This document shows positions 7,330-10,026 of a stretch of DNA of 10,026 nucleotides, one piece after another. The notes beneath the pieces are model-generated. The model saw only the letters and a list, made by a program, of their open reading frames with translations. It searched no databases and was not told the DNA's origin. Within the stretch, counting starts at the first letter, position 1. Each line of letters starts with the position of its first letter. Source of the stretch: Pseudomonadota bacterium (lineage in GTDB: Bacteria > Pseudomonadota > Gammaproteobacteria > Pseudomonadales > Oleiphilaceae); contig JAEZAA010000290.1 in the NCBI GenBank assembly GCA_023430625.1, positions 1 to 10,026 of the forward strand, read 5' to 3'. The translations under genes and the position numbers were made by a program.

Positions 7330-8727
7330 ATGGCAGAGCACCATTACGACATCGTGGTTATTGGGGCCGGGCCGGCAGGTGAAGGCGCGGCAATGAACGC
7401 CGCCAAACGCGGGCGCCGGGTGGCAGTGATCGAGGATAAGTTTCAGGTGGGTGGCAATTGCATCCATTGGGGCACGATTCCGTCCAAGGCGTTGCGTCAC
7501 GCGGTCAAGCAGATTATCACGTTCAACACCAATGCGATGTTTCGCGCCATTGGTGAGCCGCGTTGGTTTTCCTTTCCGCAGGTATTGCAGAATGCGGAGC
7601 GGGTGATCTCCAAGCAGGTGAAGCTGCGCACGCAGTTCTACGCCCGTAACCGGGTGGACCTGTATCGGGGCCGCGCCTATTTCATTGATCCTCACCACAT
7701 TGAAGTGAGGGGGTCTGAGGCTGCCGGCCGGATTGTCCTGGTGGCGAAACAGGTCGTCGTGGCGACCGGATCACGTCCGTACCTGCCGGCCGATATCGAC
7801 TTCACACACAGCCGGATCTATAACAGCGATTCGGTGCTCAAGCTGAGTCACACGCCACGCACCATGATCATTTATGGGGCAGGTGTCATTGGGTGCGAAT
7901 ACGCGTCCATTTTCGTGGGCCTTGGCGCCAAGGTTGACCTGATCAATCCGGGCAATCGACTGCTTTCCTTCCTCGACGATGAAATTTCCGACGCGCTCAG
8001 TTATCACTTAAGGGATAACGGCGTGCTGGTTCGCCACAGTGAGGAATACGAAAGCGTGCAGGGAGACAGCCACGGCGTAATCGTTACCCTGAAATCCGGC
8101 AAGCGCCTGCGCGCCGATGCGTTTCTGTGGTGCAACGGGCGGTCGGGTAATACTGAGGATCTGGGCCTTGAGAATGTGGGGCTGGAACCAAACGCCCGTG
8201 GTCAGCTGCAGGTTGACGAGCATTACCGCACGCAGATCCCGCACATTTACGCTGCGGGCGACGTAGTCGGCTGGCCGAGCCTGGCGAGCGCGGCCTATGA
8301 CCAGGGGCGGTCCGCGTCTTCAGACATCCTGAAGGACGAATACTTCCGCTACGTGGACGATGTTCCGACGGGTATTTACACCATTCCCGAGATCAGTTCT
8401 GTCGGCAAGACAGAACGAGAGCTGACCGAAGCCAAGATTCCCTACGAAGTCGGGCAGGCCTTCTTCAAGGATCTGGCCCGTGCCCAGATTACTGGCGAAA
8501 CGGTGGGCATGCTGAAGATCCTGTTTCACCGGGAAACCAAGGAGCTTCTTGGAATCCACTGTTTTGGTGACCAGGCGTCTGAGATCGTGCACATTGGGCA
8601 GGCGATTATGCGGCAGTCCAACGGCGCCAACACGCTGGATTACTTCGTCAACACCACGTTCAACTATCCGACGATGGCGGAAGCCTATCGGGTTGCCGCA
8701 TTGAACGGACTAAACCGGATTTTTTAA
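7330..8727 (+). CDS. sthA: Soluble pyridine nucleotide transhydrogenase, Si-specific
   Basis: SthA is a cytoplasmic FAD enzyme that transfers hydride between NADPH and NADH, usually oxidising surplus NADPH. The 465-residue length matches Escherichia coli SthA (466). The FAD-binding motif GAGPAGEGA is at residues 12-20. The motif GGNCIHWGTIPSKALRH (41-57) is typical: Cys44 is kept, but the second cysteine of related disulfide reductases is Thr49, which separates SthA from lipoamide dehydrogenase and glutathione reductase. The second nucleotide-binding motif GAGVIG is at 183-188, the FAD ribityl motif IYAAGDVVG is at 306-314, and a dimerisation domain follows. GAGGAG at 7313-7318 precedes the ATG by 11 bases. 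It sits 25 bases after nqrM, so it probably shares the nqr transcript and could convert NADPH to NADH, the substrate of NqrF. Confidence 0.95.
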   Translation: MAEHHYDIVVIGAGPAGEGAAMNAAKRGRRVAVIEDKFQVGGNCIHWGTIPSKALRHAVKQIITFNTNAMFRAIGEPRWFSFPQVLQNAERVISKQVKLRTQFYARNRVDLYRGRAYFIDPHHIEVRGSEAAGRIVLVAKQVVVATGSRPYLPADIDFTHSRIYNSDSVLKLSHTPRTMIIYGAGVIGCEYASIFVGLGAKVDLINPGNRLLSFLDDEISDALSYHLRDNGVLVRHSEEYESVQGDSHGVIVTLKSGKRLRADAFLWCNGRSGNTEDLGLENVGLEPNARGQLQVDEHYRTQIPHIYAAGDVVGWPSLASAAYDQGRSASSDILKDEYFRYVDDVPTGIYTIPEISSVGKTERELTEAKIPYEVGQAFFKDLARAQITGETVGMLKILFHRETKELLGIHCFGDQASEIVHIGQAIMRQSNGANTLDYFVNTTFNYPTMAEAYRVAALNGLNRIF

Positions 8728-8737
8728 TCCGGTTTTT
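8712..8737 (+). terminator. Rho-independent terminator at the end of sthA
   Basis: A perfect 10-base inverted repeat, AAACCGGATT and AATCCGGTTT, is separated by a TTTT loop and runs into a T stretch of five (8733-8737). The sthA stop codon (TAA, 8725-8727) lies inside the hairpin. It probably ends the nqr-sthA transcript. Read from the other strand the same hairpin lacks a good T tail, so it would be a weaker terminator for the convergent gene, whose stop is 19 bases away. Confidence 0.8.
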
Positions 8738-8745
8738 CATTCGGC

Positions 8746-9546
8746 TTAATTCTGCTTAGCATCTGGCGCCTGGGACAGGCGCTTCTGCTGTCCGTCCTGC
8801 ATATGCGCCAGCGCCAAATGGGGCTGGTGCTTCTGCAGGAACTTCAGGGTATTGGTCGGGTAATCCGTGATGATGCTGTCGATGCCTTGCTCCTGTAAGC
8901 GGAGCATGTCCGGCAGACTGTTGACGGTCCAGGCGGATACATGCAGCCCATTCTTATGGGCCTCTGCAATGATCTCCGGCGTACAGATTTTCCAGTTGAT
9001 ACAGAGATAGTCACAGCGATGCTTGAGCGCGGTGGCCAATGGACCTGGAAAACGATACTCCGCCACGTAACCCGTCTGGATGCGGGCATTTAGACGCTTA
9101 ATTTGCTGCACGACCCAAACGCTGGACGAGGTGACAATCACACGCTCCAGTAATCCGCGCTGTTGAATCAATTCCACCAAGCGATTGCACAGCACATTGA
9201 GGCGATCGCGTTTGTCGCTTTTAACCTCAAGCTGAATCTTCTGGATGGTCGGGCAGGCGTCGAAGATTTCCGTCAGCTTGGGTACAGGCACGGGATCGGG
9301 CCAGGGCGGCGTGTTATGGCGTGCATCCAGCGAGGCCATTTGCGCGGAGGTAAACTCGGCAACTTTACCGGCCTGACCAGTGGTTCGGTCGAGCGTCTTG
9401 TCATGAATCACGACAATTTCGCCGTCCGCAGCCAATTGCAGGTCCAACTCGAAATGGCGGATTCCATGGTCGGCGGCATGGACAAAGCTTGCGACTGTGT
9501 TTTCTGGAGCCTCGGCGCGGGCACCCCGGTGACCGAAAATGAGCAT
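8746..9546 (-). CDS. Glycerophosphodiester phosphodiesterase, cytoplasmic UgpQ type
   Basis: This enzyme hydrolyses glycerophosphodiesters, products of phospholipid turnover, to glycerol 3-phosphate and an alcohol. The 266-residue protein starts MLIFGHRGARAEAPENT, the classic family opening with catalytic His6 and Arg7. It continues with ELDLQLAADGEIVVIHD, giving Glu33, Asp35 and the second catalytic His48, and has the later QLEVKSD motif (Glu107, Lys109). All catalytic and metal-binding residues expected for a GDPD TIM barrel are visible. There is no signal peptide, so it should be cytoplasmic like E. coli UgpQ (about 247 residues). The ATG fits the family N-terminus, but the ribosome site is weak and an inverted repeat lies immediately upstream. 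It is convergent with sthA and 51 bases downstream of the DAHP-synthase-like gene. As I recall, Pseudomonas aeruginosa also has a phosphodiesterase gene next to its transhydrogenase gene. Confidence 0.94.
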   Translation of the reverse strand: MLIFGHRGARAEAPENTVASFVHAADHGIRHFELDLQLAADGEIVVIHDKTLDRTTGQAGKVAEFTSAQMASLDARHNTPPWPDPVPVPKLTEIFDACPTIQKIQLEVKSDKRDRLNVLCNRLVELIQQRGLLERVIVTSSSVWVVQQIKRLNARIQTGYVAEYRFPGPLATALKHRCDYLCINWKICTPEIIAEAHKNGLHVSAWTVNSLPDMLRLQEQGIDSIITDYPTNTLKFLQKHQPHLALAHMQDGQQKRLSQAPDAKQN

Positions 9547-9560
9547 GATAGCCTGCTATC
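9547..9560. repeat. Perfect inverted repeat directly upstream of the phosphodiesterase gene
   Basis: GATAGC-CT-GCTATC abuts the ATG of the - strand phosphodiesterase gene. The arms are 6 bases with a 2-base spacer. It could be a small operator, a weak RNA structure at the ribosome site, or chance. Confidence 0.5.
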
Positions 9561-9597
9561 CCTGTTGCTTGTTCAGAAGAACCAGAGGTTCGCTTAC

Positions 9598-10026
9598 CTA
9601 GTCCTGATAGAGACTTAGGCGTTTCTGGTAGGTTTCATGGCAGAGCTGCACATCTTCCAGGAAACGTGGTAATTCGTCCAGTAGCAGCGCCTGCGGGCCA
9701 TCCACCAGAGCGGTCGGCGGCGCCGGATGGAAGTCGATCAAGACCATGTTAGCGCCGGCGATGATGCCCTGGGCCGTGGCATGCAGTACATCGAGAATGC
9801 CGTCGGGTGCCCGGTCCCGACTGCCGACCGAATGGGATGGGTCGATGCACACCGGCATTCGGGTCAGGCGCTTGACCACCGGCACATGGGCAAAATCCAC
9901 CATGTTGCGGTGGGGGGCGCCCGCCTCGCTTTTCATGCCTCTGAGGCAGAAGATCACGTTGGAGTTCCCTTCACTGGCCAGGTATTCGGCGGCATTCAGG
10001 GAGTCGTTCAGGGAAATGCCATAGCC
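9598..10026 (-). CDS. DAHP-synthase-like aldolase, C-terminal part only
   Basis: The 3' end of a gene that runs off the right edge; 142 residues are visible and there is no in-window start. The sequence looks like the C-terminal half of a type I-beta 3-deoxy-7-phosphoheptulonate synthase, the first enzyme of the shikimate pathway, which joins phosphoenolpyruvate and erythrose 4-phosphate. In fragment numbering, NSNVIFCLRG (21-30) holds the metal-ligand Cys27, RNMVDFAHVPVVK (40-52) matches the conserved RN-x-x-D block, and IDPSHSVGSRD (61-71) holds the ligand His65. VLIDFHPAPPTALVDGPQ (95-112) matches the usual IE-V-H-P...SDGPQ block but has Asp98 where the family normally has Glu; the last ligand Asp109 is kept 11 residues later. 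CERG is also CLRG here. It may be a true DAHP synthase or a divergent relative. It is 51 bases upstream of the phosphodiesterase gene on the same strand, possibly co-transcribed. Confidence 0.8.
   Translation of the reverse strand, partial: GYGISLNDSLNAAEYLASEGNSNVIFCLRGMKSEAGAPHRNMVDFAHVPVVKRLTRMPVCIDPSHSVGSRDRAPDGILDVLHATAQGIIAGANMVLIDFHPAPPTALVDGPQALLLDELPRFLEDVQLCHETYQKRLSLYQD

Noticed and set aside
7330..8727. sthA as lipoamide dehydrogenase, glutathione or mercuric reductase
   Set aside because: The redox-active disulfide is absent (Cys44 followed by Thr49) and the surrounding HWGTIPSKALRH block is typical of soluble transhydrogenase.
9579..9591. Short hairpin GAACC-AGA-GGTTC between the aldolase and phosphodiesterase genes
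   Set aside because: Only five base pairs and no T tract on the - strand, so it is not a credible terminator between the two genes.

Overview
The window is a compact, well-conserved piece of a gammaproteobacterial chromosome. By eye its GC content is in the mid-to-high fifties. The protein sequences and gene order resemble marine or halotolerant Pseudomonadales-type bacteria; Marinobacter-like is my best guess, and it rests on recall rather than a search.

From 45 to 8727 nine genes run on the + strand with almost no space between them. nqrA, nqrB, nqrC, nqrD, nqrE and nqrF encode all six subunits of the sodium-translocating NADH:ubiquinone oxidoreductase (Na+-NQR). They are followed by apbE, the flavin transferase that attaches FMN to NqrB and NqrC, then nqrM, a small membrane protein needed for iron-centre assembly, and sthA, a soluble pyridine nucleotide transhydrogenase. 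nqrB/nqrC and nqrC/nqrD overlap by 8 bases each, other gaps are 60 bases or less, and no terminator is visible until a hairpin at the end of sthA. The set therefore reads as one transcription unit that makes the pump, matures it, and interconverts NADPH and NADH, the fuel of the pump. Only 44 bases precede nqrA, so its promoter lies mostly or wholly outside the window.

From 8746 to the right edge two genes run on the - strand, convergent with sthA. One is a complete cytoplasmic glycerophosphodiester phosphodiesterase. Upstream of it is the C-terminal part of a DAHP-synthase-like aldolase, whose start lies beyond the window.

No mobile element, CRISPR array, RNA gene or obvious foreign DNA is visible, and I found no convincing undescribed system. 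The points most worth checking are the start codon of apbE, a possible Glu-to-Asp change at a metal-ligand position in the DAHP-synthase-like protein, and the physical link of sthA to the pump operon.
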